Shown one piece after another: positions 55,539 to 63,688 of a stretch of 64,000 bases of DNA. The translations under genes were made by a program, and so were the position numbers. Position 1 is the stretch's first letter. Every line of letters starts with the position of its first letter. This DNA is from Fibrobacter sp. UBA4223. GTDB lineage: Bacteria > Fibrobacterota > Fibrobacteria > Fibrobacterales > Fibrobacteraceae. The DNA lies in contig DFTB01000006.1 in the NCBI GenBank assembly GCA_002382975.1, positions 248,001 to 312,000 of the forward strand, written 5' to 3'. The notes under the pieces were generated by a model. The model did not search any database. It was given only the letters and a program-made list of their open reading frames with translations, and was not told the DNA's origin.

Positions 55539-56534
55539 TTAATATGTGCCAAGCAGGCTTCTGACCTTCTCCATCATAGCCTTAGACTTCACGCGGGCCT
55601 TTTCCTTGCCGTATGCGAGAATCTTGTCGATTTCCTCGGTGTGGTTCAGCAGGTAGAAGTACTTTTCGCGGGCTGCACCCAGGTGTTCTTCAAGAACATT
55701 CTGGAGTTCCTGCTTCGCATGTCCCCAGCCCATGCCACCGGCGCGGTAGCGGGCAGCGAGAGCCTCGGTCTGTTCCGGAGTTGCGAAGAGTTTGTACAAC
55801 TTAAACACGTTGCAAGTGTCCGGATCCTTGGGTTCTTCGATTCCCTGGGAGTTCGTTACGATCTTGCCGATTTTCTTCTTGAGAGCCTTACTTTCGAGGA
55901 AGATGTCGATGACGTTGTCGTAGGACTTGCTCATCTTGCGGCCGTCAAGACCCGGGATAATTCCTGTGGTTTCCTGGAACACGGGTTCCGGAATCGTGAA
56001 TACATCTTCGCCAAAATGCTTGTTGAACTTGATGGCGATATCGCGGGCGAATTCCACGTGTTGCTTCTGGTCCTTGCCCACGGGCACGATGTCAGCGCTG
56101 AACATCAAAATGTCGGCGTCCATCAAGCACGGGTAGCAGTAGAGGCCCATGTTCACGTTCGCATCCGGATCCTCGCCGGCGGCGTTGTTCGCCTCGACCT
56201 TCGCCTTGTAGGCGTGAGCGCGGTTCATAAATCCCTTCGGCGTAAAGCAACTGAGTGCCCAGCTGAGTTCGAAGATTTCGGGAATGTCGCTCTGCTTGTA
56301 GAACAGGCCCTCTTCGGGGTTCAGGCCAAGGGCAAGCCAGGTTGCCGCAATCTTGTAGATGTTCGCACGCATCTCGGCACCGTTCTGCACAGTGGTGAGG
56401 GCGTGATAGTCAGCGATAAAATAGACCGTATCGTAGGTCTTGGAAAGTTCAAGAGCGGGGCGGATGGCGCCCAGGTAGTTACCCAGGTGCGGAGTGCCGG
56501 TGGGCTTGATGCCCGTGAGAGAAATTTTTTTCAT
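55539..56534 (-). CDS. trpS: Tryptophanyl-tRNA synthetase
   Basis: 331 residues from ATG 56534 (MKKISLTGIKPTGTPHLGNYLG); the open frame extends upstream but the family N-terminus is here. Class I synthetase: the HIGH-equivalent PTGTPHLGNY and the KMSKS loop (GRKMSKSYDN) are intact. Attaches tryptophan to tRNA-Trp. Divergent from the RNase D gene, 45 bp apart. Confidence 0.95.
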   Translation of the reverse strand: MKKISLTGIKPTGTPHLGNYLGAIRPALELSKTYDTVYFIADYHALTTVQNGAEMRANIYKIAATWLALGLNPEEGLFYKQSDIPEIFELSWALSCFTPKGFMNRAHAYKAKVEANNAAGEDPDANVNMGLYCYPCLMDADILMFSADIVPVGKDQKQHVEFARDIAIKFNKHFGEDVFTIPEPVFQETTGIIPGLDGRKMSKSYDNVIDIFLESKALKKKIGKIVTNSQGIEEPKDPDTCNVFKLYKLFATPEQTEALAARYRAGGMGWGHAKQELQNVLEEHLGAAREKYFYLLNHTEEIDKILAYGKEKARVKSKAMMEKVRSLLGTY

Positions 56535-56579
56535 GAGCACAAAGATAACAATTCTTTTTTTAGTTACATTTCCCCCTAC

Positions 56580-57734
56580 ATGTTGCAAGACGAGAAATAC
56601 ATACTGGTAGATAGCGAAGACAGCCTCGCAAACCTGCTTGCCGACCTGGAACTCTACGACATGGCGGCGGTAGATACCGAAGCCGACTCCATGCACCATT
56701 ACGAATCAAAACTCTGTCTGATACAGATTACCATCGGCAACCATCACTATATAGTAGACCCCCTCTGCGGACTGGACATTTCCCGTCTTTTTAAGGCTAG
56801 GGCCATGCAGACTCTGATTTTTCACGGGGCGGACTACGACCTGCGGCTTTTGTGGCAGACCTTCGGATTTTCGCCCAAGAAAATTTTTGACACCATGCTG
56901 GCCTCCAAGTTCCTGGGCGAGGAACACCTAGGACTTGCCGACCTTGTCCGCAAGTACTTTGGCGACGAACTGAAAAAAGAGAACCAGCGGGCGGACTGGT
57001 CCATACGGCCGCTCCCCCTGGAAATGTGCGAGTACGCCATCCACGACACCTTTTACCTGCACGAGCTGTGTGCCATCCTGGCCGGAAAACTGCAAGAGAC
57101 TGGACGCCTGCAATGGCTTATGGAGCAATGCGACGCTCTAATAGAACATTCCAAAGAACAAGGTCACCCTAAAAAGGACCCCTGGAGGATTCCCGGTTCC
57201 AACATTTTCCCGCCCCTGGGGCTGAACATTCTGAAGCATGTGTGGGAATGGCGCGAAAAACAGGCCGAAACCATGGACCGTCCTCCATACAAGGTCATGC
57301 CCGCCGAACTCATGCTTTCCATTGTCCGGCACGTGATGCGGGATTACCCGGACCTGAAACAAGAACGGCTCCCCAGACTTCCCCGGAATTTCAGGGAAGA
57401 ACGACTGGATTCCTTCATGGCCATGCTTCAGCAGGCGATTGACACTCCCGAGGGCGAATGGCCCGAAAAGCTCCCCAGGTCGGCTCCCCCTGCGGTCATT
57501 CCCCATTCGGAACTGCTGGCCGCCCTGAAGCTCTGGCGAGACGAAAAGGCCGAACAGCTGAACCTGGACACATGCCTGGTGGCCAACAAGAACCAGCTGG
57601 TGTGGCTTGCCGTTCCAGGAGACACTCCCTGGGAAACCCGGTACGAAAACGCCCACCTGCTGGGCTGGCAAAAAAAAGTGTGGAACCAGATTCTGCAGGA
57701 ACACCTGGACAAGGCCGAAAGGATAGGAGAATAA
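56580..57734 (+). CDS. rnd: Ribonuclease D-like 3'-5' exonuclease
   Basis: 384 residues from ATG 56580; the much longer open frame upstream is antisense to trpS. DEDD exonuclease domain: AAVDTEADSMHHYESKLCLIQI, LIFHGADYDLRLL, and YAIHDTFYLHEL hold the acidic residues and the tyrosine. HRDC-like helices follow (about 210-370). Trims tRNA 3' ends or other RNAs. No Shine-Dalgarno is visible. Followed after 3 bp by the cyclo-ligase-like gene. Confidence 0.9.
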   Translation: MLQDEKYILVDSEDSLANLLADLELYDMAAVDTEADSMHHYESKLCLIQITIGNHHYIVDPLCGLDISRLFKARAMQTLIFHGADYDLRLLWQTFGFSPKKIFDTMLASKFLGEEHLGLADLVRKYFGDELKKENQRADWSIRPLPLEMCEYAIHDTFYLHELCAILAGKLQETGRLQWLMEQCDALIEHSKEQGHPKKDPWRIPGSNIFPPLGLNILKHVWEWREKQAETMDRPPYKVMPAELMLSIVRHVMRDYPDLKQERLPRLPRNFREERLDSFMAMLQQAIDTPEGEWPEKLPRSAPPAVIPHSELLAALKLWRDEKAEQLNLDTCLVANKNQLVWLAVPGDTPWETRYENAHLLGWQKKVWNQILQEHLDKAERIGE

Positions 57735-57737
57735 CCA

Positions 57738-58322
57738 ATGGCCGCCTCCATCGCTATTGCAATTCTTGTCATTCTCGTGTTCAGTTCCAGCGCCATCGTG
57801 GAACTGATCCAAAAGAAACGCCATGAAAAAACGGGAGAATCCATTATCAAGGAGCCTTGGGTAGAAATACACCAGATTCCAGGCTACCGGGACGCCCGAA
57901 AAGTGGCGGCCTTCTACCCCCTCAAGGGAGAACCCAATATTTTGCCCATCGTGCAGGAACTGGCCATGGAAGGCAGGCTTCTACTGCCCAAGGTGACGGG
58001 CGAAACCACCATGGAATTCTACCCCATCGAGAACCTGAAAAAAGATTTGGTTCAGGGGCACTTCGGCATCATGGAACCCCGTGAAGGAATCGCCCCCTGG
58101 GAAGGCCCCATCACCGTATTCCTGGTTCCAGGAACAAAGTTCAACTGGGACGGAAGCCGACAGGGCCATGGCAAAGGCTACTACGACCGGTACCTAGCCA
58201 AGTTCCCCAGCGCCTACAAGGCGGGCATTGCCACCCCGGCACAGATTTCCGACACACCCCTAGAGCAGAAACCGACAGACATCCAGATGAATTCCGTTAT
58301 CGCCTGCAGAGAGAGGTATTGA
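57738..58322 (+). CDS. 5-formyltetrahydrofolate cyclo-ligase family protein with N-terminal membrane helix
   Basis: 194 residues. The C-terminal ~140 match the 5-FCL fold: VAAFYPLKGEPNILPIVQEL, RLLLPKVTG, GTKFNWDGSRQGHGKGYYDRYL (the phosphate-binding loop) and PTDIQMNSVIA. Instead of the usual N-terminal helices it begins with a transmembrane segment (ASIAIAILVILVFSSSAIVEL), which is unusual. 5-FCL makes 5,10-methenyl-THF from folinate. Whether this one is active and why it would be membrane-tethered is unknown. GGAG ribosome site; tightly spaced between rnd and the TrmH gene. Confidence 0.8.
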   Translation: MAASIAIAILVILVFSSSAIVELIQKKRHEKTGESIIKEPWVEIHQIPGYRDARKVAAFYPLKGEPNILPIVQELAMEGRLLLPKVTGETTMEFYPIENLKKDLVQGHFGIMEPREGIAPWEGPITVFLVPGTKFNWDGSRQGHGKGYYDRYLAKFPSAYKAGIATPAQISDTPLEQKPTDIQMNSVIACRERY

Positions 58323-58323
58323 T

Positions 58324-59229
58324 ATGAGTTTCGAAAAAAACGACAAGAAATTCGAACGACGTAGCTTCGGAGAAGAACGGCGTTTTTCTCAGGCAAATAC
58401 GGCGCGTCCCCGTTTTGACAAGCCCCGCTTTGACCGCCCGCGGCCAGAAAACGTGGTTCGGGCCATCGGCGACAAGGACGCAGCACCTCAAGTAGCCGTA
58501 GGCGGCCTTAAAGAGGTAGAAGCCCTACTCGAGAACGAGCCCCTGAAGGTCCATCGGGTGCTATTCATGCACCAGTCCAAAAATCCAAAGCTCTACAGCC
58601 TGCAAAAACTGGCCAAAAAGGCCCACGTACATGTGCAGCAGGTGGATTCTAAAATTCTGGACAGTTATGCGCGACCGAATCAGGGCGTGGTGGCCTTGAT
58701 GAACGAAAAGGAACTGCTGGCCTGGGAAGACGTGCGGGAGGAATTTTTCAACGCCCGTGATACCGGCGAAAGAAAGCTTATTGCCGTAGCCACCAACATC
58801 GAAGACCCGCGAAACCTGGGAGCCTGTATCCGTAGCTGCCTCGCCCTGGGCGTGGACCTGTTCATGATTCCCGCAAAAGGCATGTGCGGAATTACGCCAA
58901 GCGTAGAGCGTACCTCTGCCGGAGCGCTGCAAAAAATGCGAATTTGCAGGCCTGACAACCTGGAAGGGGCCATCGGAGAACTGAAACTGGCGGGTTACCA
59001 GATTCTGGGCCTTGACGCCGACACCGAGACGAACCTGGCCGGTTTCGACTTTGCAGACCATGCAGTCATTGCCGTAGGCGGCGAAGACGTGGGACTTCCG
59101 CCCTTCGTGAAAAAACAGTGCGATGCCGTGCTCCGGATCCCCATGATGCCCGAAGCACATTCCTACAACGCCTCCGTGGCCCTATCTTTGGGCCTGTACG
59201 AATACGCAAGGCTTCGCATCAAGAATTAA
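58324..59229 (+). CDS. TrmH/SpoU-family RNA 2'-O-methyltransferase
   Basis: 301 residues. A basic, charged N-terminal tail (about 1-50), a substrate-binding domain (VHRVLFMHQSKNPKLYSLQKLAKKAHVHVQQVD) and the SPOUT knot with motif 1 DPRNLGACIRSC, motif 2 VGGEDVGLPP and motif 3 IPMMPEAHSYNASVALSLGLYEY. Most like RlmB/TrmH; the exact rRNA or tRNA target is not clear. AGAGAGG precedes ATG. Confidence 0.88.
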   Translation: MSFEKNDKKFERRSFGEERRFSQANTARPRFDKPRFDRPRPENVVRAIGDKDAAPQVAVGGLKEVEALLENEPLKVHRVLFMHQSKNPKLYSLQKLAKKAHVHVQQVDSKILDSYARPNQGVVALMNEKELLAWEDVREEFFNARDTGERKLIAVATNIEDPRNLGACIRSCLALGVDLFMIPAKGMCGITPSVERTSAGALQKMRICRPDNLEGAIGELKLAGYQILGLDADTETNLAGFDFADHAVIAVGGEDVGLPPFVKKQCDAVLRIPMMPEAHSYNASVALSLGLYEYARLRIKN

Positions 59230-59270
59230 TTATTTATTTTGGAAGGGATTGCAACTAAGAAGGACTCAAT

Positions 59271-60992
59271 ATGGAAAGCGCAAGAAAAATCGTCAACCAG
59301 TTCCTGAAAGGTAAATTCGAGGACAAGGACCTAAAGAGCGAGCTGTACAAGGCCGCCGAAGCCGCCATGGAAGACGGCTGGACCTTTATGGACACCTCCT
59401 TCCAGATTGGAGGCCTTGCCCGTGAACGCGGCTTGGGCGACGACGAAGTGGAACAGATTCTGCGCCGAGCCTTCTCCAACGAAAAGCGTTCTTCTGAACG
59501 GGAAGAAGCAAAGCCCGAGCCCCACAAGGAATCCTCCCAGGCGGCGGCACCGCCACAGACCACCATCATGCCGGCATTCAACGCCAGCATGATTCCCATG
59601 GAACAGATGCTGGCCATGGGTCTTGACACCCAGTCCCTGGAACTGTTGCAGAATTTCAAGATTGACCCCGAAGCCCTGTCTATTCCATGGCCTGCCGCCG
59701 ACTGGCGTAAGGACCTGGCCAAGCTTCTGGAAGCCACTTTCGAAGAAGACGAAACCATCGACTTCAAGATTTCGGACACTCCTACCGCCACATCGGAGTT
59801 GGTGTCCAACATCGTGGGCCAGGACGATGCCATCAAGAAAATCATGAAGAGCTTGGACAGCCCCGAAGGAGCCCTTATCTGCATCAACGCCACCAAGGGT
59901 GGCGAAGACGCCTCCGACGAGAGCTGGAAATACCGCTACGTAATGGTGGACAATCCCAAGATGACGCTAGCCAAGCAGCTGGCCTACTTCAAGGCGTTGA
60001 ACCTTCCCTGCGCAGCCCTCATCAACACCGGCGCAAACTCCGTGCAGGCCTGGGTAAAGATTGGAGCCGACAACCAAGAGGAATACGACGAACGGGTCGA
60101 TTTCCTGTTCAGCACCCTTGCCTCCCAAGGTTTCCAGGTAGATTCCAGCAACAGGAACCCAAGCATGATGGTCCGCATGCCGGGCGTGCTCCGTGGCGGA
60201 AAGCAGCAGTACTTGATCAGCTTGGAACAGGGTGCCAAGAACTTTGCCGAATGGAAACAGTGGGTGGAATACTCCCTAGACGGCAAGCCCCTCATCGAGC
60301 TTGCCAGCGACAGCGAAGAGGCCCCGAAAAAAGACGAAGTTTTAATCCAGAACATGCTCCAGGCCGGTGAATTCTTCTTATTCACCGCTCCCCCGAAATG
60401 CGGAAAGTCTATGGCCCTGATGGACCTGGGACTTTCGCTTTGCTACGGTGAGGAATGGTTCGGAAACGCCACCACCATGAGCGACGTGCTGTTCATCAAC
60501 TTCGAACTTACCAAGTCCGTGTTCCTGAACCGCCTGTACCTGCTGGCCAACAAGCGCGGGCTCCCCGCCAGCACCGGAAACTTCGGCTTCTTGAATCTGC
60601 GTGGAGTCGCCCTTTCTCCGCTGGAGACGGCACAGCTTATCGCAAAGCGCGTAGAAGGCGCGAAGAAGATGGGAAACCACAATTACCGTACTATCGTCAT
60701 CGACCCCATTTCGGCGGTGTTCCACAACCCGAAAGCCATGCGCATTACCGGTGCCCCCCACCAGATTCTGATGCAGATGGTGGACACCATCATCGCCCTC
60801 ACGGGCTGTGCCGTAGTGGCCGCCTGCAACAATGACGAATACCCCTACCTGGAATCCCGTGCCGACAGCGTGCTGAAACTCACGCCGGTAGAAGGCGGCC
60901 TGAACCAGTTCCAGATTAACGGTTCCTTCAGGGAATTCCCGAAACTCCTGGCTCGGGACTGCTCCTGGATCTATCCGAGATTCTGGGTTTAG
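59271..60992 (+). CDS. RepA-like RecA-fold ATPase with primase-like N-terminal region
   Basis: 573 residues. The C-terminal ~230 are a RecA/DnaB-type ATPase of the AAA_25/RepA group: Walker A APPKCGKS (about 373-380), VLFINFELTKSVF, Walker B YRTIVIDPISAVF. The middle (YVMVDNPKMTLAKQLAYFKALNLPCAALINTG then SVQAWVKIG, SRNPSMMVRMPG) resembles the primase-polymerase region of plasmid and phage replication proteins, though catalytic Asp residues are not obvious. The N-terminal 100 residues are charged helices. Such proteins usually belong to mobile elements; this one sits among RNA-metabolism genes with no other mobile gene nearby. Confidence 0.65.
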   Translation: MESARKIVNQFLKGKFEDKDLKSELYKAAEAAMEDGWTFMDTSFQIGGLARERGLGDDEVEQILRRAFSNEKRSSEREEAKPEPHKESSQAAAPPQTTIMPAFNASMIPMEQMLAMGLDTQSLELLQNFKIDPEALSIPWPAADWRKDLAKLLEATFEEDETIDFKISDTPTATSELVSNIVGQDDAIKKIMKSLDSPEGALICINATKGGEDASDESWKYRYVMVDNPKMTLAKQLAYFKALNLPCAALINTGANSVQAWVKIGADNQEEYDERVDFLFSTLASQGFQVDSSNRNPSMMVRMPGVLRGGKQQYLISLEQGAKNFAEWKQWVEYSLDGKPLIELASDSEEAPKKDEVLIQNMLQAGEFFLFTAPPKCGKSMALMDLGLSLCYGEEWFGNATTMSDVLFINFELTKSVFLNRLYLLANKRGLPASTGNFGFLNLRGVALSPLETAQLIAKRVEGAKKMGNHNYRTIVIDPISAVFHNPKAMRITGAPHQILMQMVDTIIALTGCAVVAACNNDEYPYLESRADSVLKLTPVEGGLNQFQINGSFREFPKLLARDCSWIYPRFWV

Positions 60993-61022
60993 TGGTTAGG
61001 GACTAGGATCTAGGGGATAGGG
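60990..61022. repeat. 7-bp-period array (NNNNTAG) starting at a stop codon
   Basis: TAG recurs exactly every 7 bp at 60990, 60997, 61004, 61011 and 61018. The first TAG is the stop codon of the RepA-like gene. Sequence is close to the reverse complement of the array at 14474-14540. Confidence 0.8.
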
Positions 61023-61087
61023 TTGCGAAGGATACAGTCCAAAGAAGTCTACAGACTAGGGTCCTCCGCCATTAGAATAGGAAAGAA

Positions 61088-62347
61088 ATGAATCGTTTTG
61101 CAAAAAAAAGTGACGTGAGAAAACGTCTACAACAAGAAGTTCCGAAGGCCGCGCCGAAGCCAATTATCCGCAGGGCGGCTAGTTTCGAAGACATCCAGAA
61201 GCAGTTCAGTTCCTGGACCCACGACATGAGGATCCCCGGAAAGGTCCAGGCCTGGTTCACCGCTGAGGCAAAGCCCGAAAATTCCGACTGGAAAATTTAC
61301 AACAAGCTCATAAACGGTCACGAAAGCCTGCTGTTGGATGCTCCCGCAAAGGGGATGGACACTCCCGAAGTTGTCACGCAGATTTTTGAACAAATCAAGA
61401 AAGAACACCTGCGCAATTTCCGCAAGGCCATCCGAACCATTTGGTTCAGGGCCTGCGGCAATGGAAACTTCGCCCTGGTAGTGCAGGCAAACCTCCGCGG
61501 CAAAAATTCCGCCCACGAATGCAAGACCTTCGTTGACTTTCTGGAGCGTTCCTGCCCCGAAATCATCAGCTGCCACCAAATCCAGTGTCAGCCCTTTATG
61601 CCCTTTGACCCCACCGTACATCAAAGCACCCGCATCGAGTCCAGGTGCAATTTCGGCAAGGACTTTATGCCTCTAGGCGATTCCGGTTTCTGCATGCACG
61701 TACTGGACTGGGCCCCCCGCATCAAGGACGCCTGGCTAAAGCTCCCGGAAAAAATTGCAAACGCCATCCACCCTGCAAAAGGCGACAAGTTCTTTGAATT
61801 CTACTCGGGTTCGAGTTTTGTGGCCGCCTCCCTTTCCCCGCTGTTTGCTCAGGTAGAAAGCCAGGATTGCCGCGAAACATCCATGGAATCTAGCCGCCAG
61901 AACAGCCGCCTCGCCCCGCAAGACAACATGCGGTTCCATAGGGGGTTCTTTGACCCGGGATTTCTCACCAAGTTCTTTTCCAAGTCCGAAAACGACGGGC
62001 GGTGGACATTCTATTTCAACCTGCCCGAAGGAGAACCCCTGCCGGCAGGTTCCGTCGAAACCATCGCCGGGGTCAGGCCGGAGCGAATCTTGATCGAAAC
62101 TGCCGACCTGGAACAGGCCCAAAAGCTTATCAAGCAGTTCAGGAACCAGGGGTATGTCCTTCGCAAATCCATTCCTCTCTACCTGGAACCCGGCCGCGGA
62201 AAATTCGAGATTTTGGCCATTTTCGTGCCGGACCGAGTTGGACTTCTTGGCGGAAAAAGGCAAAAACCAGCCCCAAATCCCATAAAACCCGCCCATAAAA
62301 CACTTTTTGTGCAAAAAACCCCTACTTTTAGGCAAAGAAAAGATTAA
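61088..62347 (+). CDS. RumA/TrmA-like RNA methyltransferase homologue, probably degenerate
   Basis: 419 residues. The order resembles uracil-5 methyltransferases: a central domain binding RNA (FRKAIRTIWFRACGNGNFALVVQANL), DSGFCMHVLDWAPRIKDAW, and a SAM-fold strand FFEFYSGSSFVAASLSPLF. But the catalytic DPPR and SCNP motifs are absent: the matching places read FNLPEGEPLP and RPERILIETADLEQA, so no nucleophilic Cys is seen. It may bind RNA without methylating, or use another chemistry. The C-terminus is a basic tail. Confidence 0.55.
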   Translation: MNRFAKKSDVRKRLQQEVPKAAPKPIIRRAASFEDIQKQFSSWTHDMRIPGKVQAWFTAEAKPENSDWKIYNKLINGHESLLLDAPAKGMDTPEVVTQIFEQIKKEHLRNFRKAIRTIWFRACGNGNFALVVQANLRGKNSAHECKTFVDFLERSCPEIISCHQIQCQPFMPFDPTVHQSTRIESRCNFGKDFMPLGDSGFCMHVLDWAPRIKDAWLKLPEKIANAIHPAKGDKFFEFYSGSSFVAASLSPLFAQVESQDCRETSMESSRQNSRLAPQDNMRFHRGFFDPGFLTKFFSKSENDGRWTFYFNLPEGEPLPAGSVETIAGVRPERILIETADLEQAQKLIKQFRNQGYVLRKSIPLYLEPGRGKFEILAIFVPDRVGLLGGKRQKPAPNPIKPAHKTLFVQKTPTFRQRKD

Positions 62348-62392
62348 ATTATTACATAACTTGTTCACGTTCAAAGAGTTACAAGGATTACT

Positions 62393-63559
62393 ATGGGATT
62401 TTTGAAAACTGCGACTTTGTGCCTCGGTCTGGGAGTGCTGGTTGCGTCTGCCTATATCGTCAAGGAAGGCGACACCCTCTGGGACCTGAGTGACGAATTC
62501 CTGAACGACCCCTTCGCCTGGCCCGACCTGTGGGAAAACAACAGGCATATCCAGGACCCCCACTGGATTTATCCAGGTGACTCCATCTACTTCGGGGACA
62601 GCACCCGAGAAGAACCTGTAGCGATCCCCACCACCCAGAACCGCTACCCCTGCGGTGGCGCCATCGCCGACACCAACCTCCCTAAGGGCGTTTCCGCCGT
62701 AGGTTGCGACCAAGGCGATGCACGGAACGGCGACTTCGAAAACATGTTGGGTGACCTGCGCAACCGCGACAAGCGCCCCAAAAAGACCAAGAAAGATGAC
62801 GTTTACTACTACAAGCAGCGTCCGGCACCGAAAATTTTCAATGGTTATTACCAGATTCTCGCCCCAGAGATTTACGATGTTGACGCCCTGAAAAAAGACG
62901 AAACATTCTTCTCCATCCGTTCCGGCGAACGGAAGGAACCCATTCTCCACATTCCCGAAATGGAAGTGGTGGTTGGAATCGGCAAAAAGACCGATATCAA
63001 GGCAAAGAAGGGAGACCTGATAGAAATCCTAGATGCACGAGCTATCGAAGTCCCCGGCACCCATGGAAAGAGCTTTGACACCTACGCCATGCTTAGACTT
63101 TCGGGCATTGCAAAAATTACCGCCGTTGGCGACACCTTGTCCCGTGCACAAATTGTGCAGAGCTTCAGAGAAATCAAGATTAACCAATCCAAAGCCCGTG
63201 TCAAAAAAGCTCCGAAAGTCCTGAATGTGAGCGGCTATGGAAAGGAACAAAAAGCAGACATCGAAGAGATGGCAACAATCCGTTATTCTATGGACCCCAT
63301 GCTGATTATTGGAGCCTACTCTTACGTGCTCATTGACAAAGGCAAAGAGGACAAGTTCCGTACCGGAGATGCCATCGCCATCTGGGAACAGGACAAATCC
63401 GACGAAAGCATTCCGCCCCGTCTTCTTGGCCGAGGCATCATTGCCCGAGCCACCGACCACGAAGCCGCAGTGCTAATTCGTGAAATCTACTCCAACAACC
63501 GCCGCGTAGAAATGGGTCACAAGGTTTCCGTCACCCATAGAGCACAAATAGCCAAGTGA
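62393..63559 (+). CDS. LysM-domain exported protein
   Basis: 388 residues. Signal peptide (TATLCLGLGVLVASA) followed directly by one LysM (YIVKEGDTLWDLSDEFLNDPFAWPDLWENNRHIQDPHWIYPGD), a peptidoglycan-binding motif of the expanded type found in FCB proteins. The rest (about 110-388) is beta-rich and unrecognised (FSIRSGERKEPILHIPEMEVVVG). Probably a periplasmic cell-wall protein. AAGGA precedes ATG; the next small frame overlaps its stop. Confidence 0.85.
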   Translation: MGFLKTATLCLGLGVLVASAYIVKEGDTLWDLSDEFLNDPFAWPDLWENNRHIQDPHWIYPGDSIYFGDSTREEPVAIPTTQNRYPCGGAIADTNLPKGVSAVGCDQGDARNGDFENMLGDLRNRDKRPKKTKKDDVYYYKQRPAPKIFNGYYQILAPEIYDVDALKKDETFFSIRSGERKEPILHIPEMEVVVGIGKKTDIKAKKGDLIEILDARAIEVPGTHGKSFDTYAMLRLSGIAKITAVGDTLSRAQIVQSFREIKINQSKARVKKAPKVLNVSGYGKEQKADIEEMATIRYSMDPMLIIGAYSYVLIDKGKEDKFRTGDAIAIWEQDKSDESIPPRLLGRGIIARATDHEAAVLIREIYSNNRRVEMGHKVSVTHRAQIAK

Positions 63560-63672
63560 CAAAAACACTGATAGCCATATCCGCATTAGCCTTTTCATTG
63601 GTCACTTTATTGATGGGGACCAGCGTTCTCATATTGTTGTTCCCCAGCATTTCGTCGCACCTCCCCTTCTAA
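63556..63672 (+). CDS. Possible small membrane protein
   Basis: 38 codons from GTG 63556, overlapping the LysM gene stop (GTGA). Almost entirely hydrophobic (TLIAISALAFSLVTLLMGTS then VLILLFP). The coupling overlap and a following AGGAGG site for the next gene support it being translated; there is no family evidence. Confidence 0.4.
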   Translation: MTKTLIAISALAFSLVTLLMGTSVLILLFPSISSHLPF

Positions 63673-63688
63673 AGTTAGGAGGTGACGG

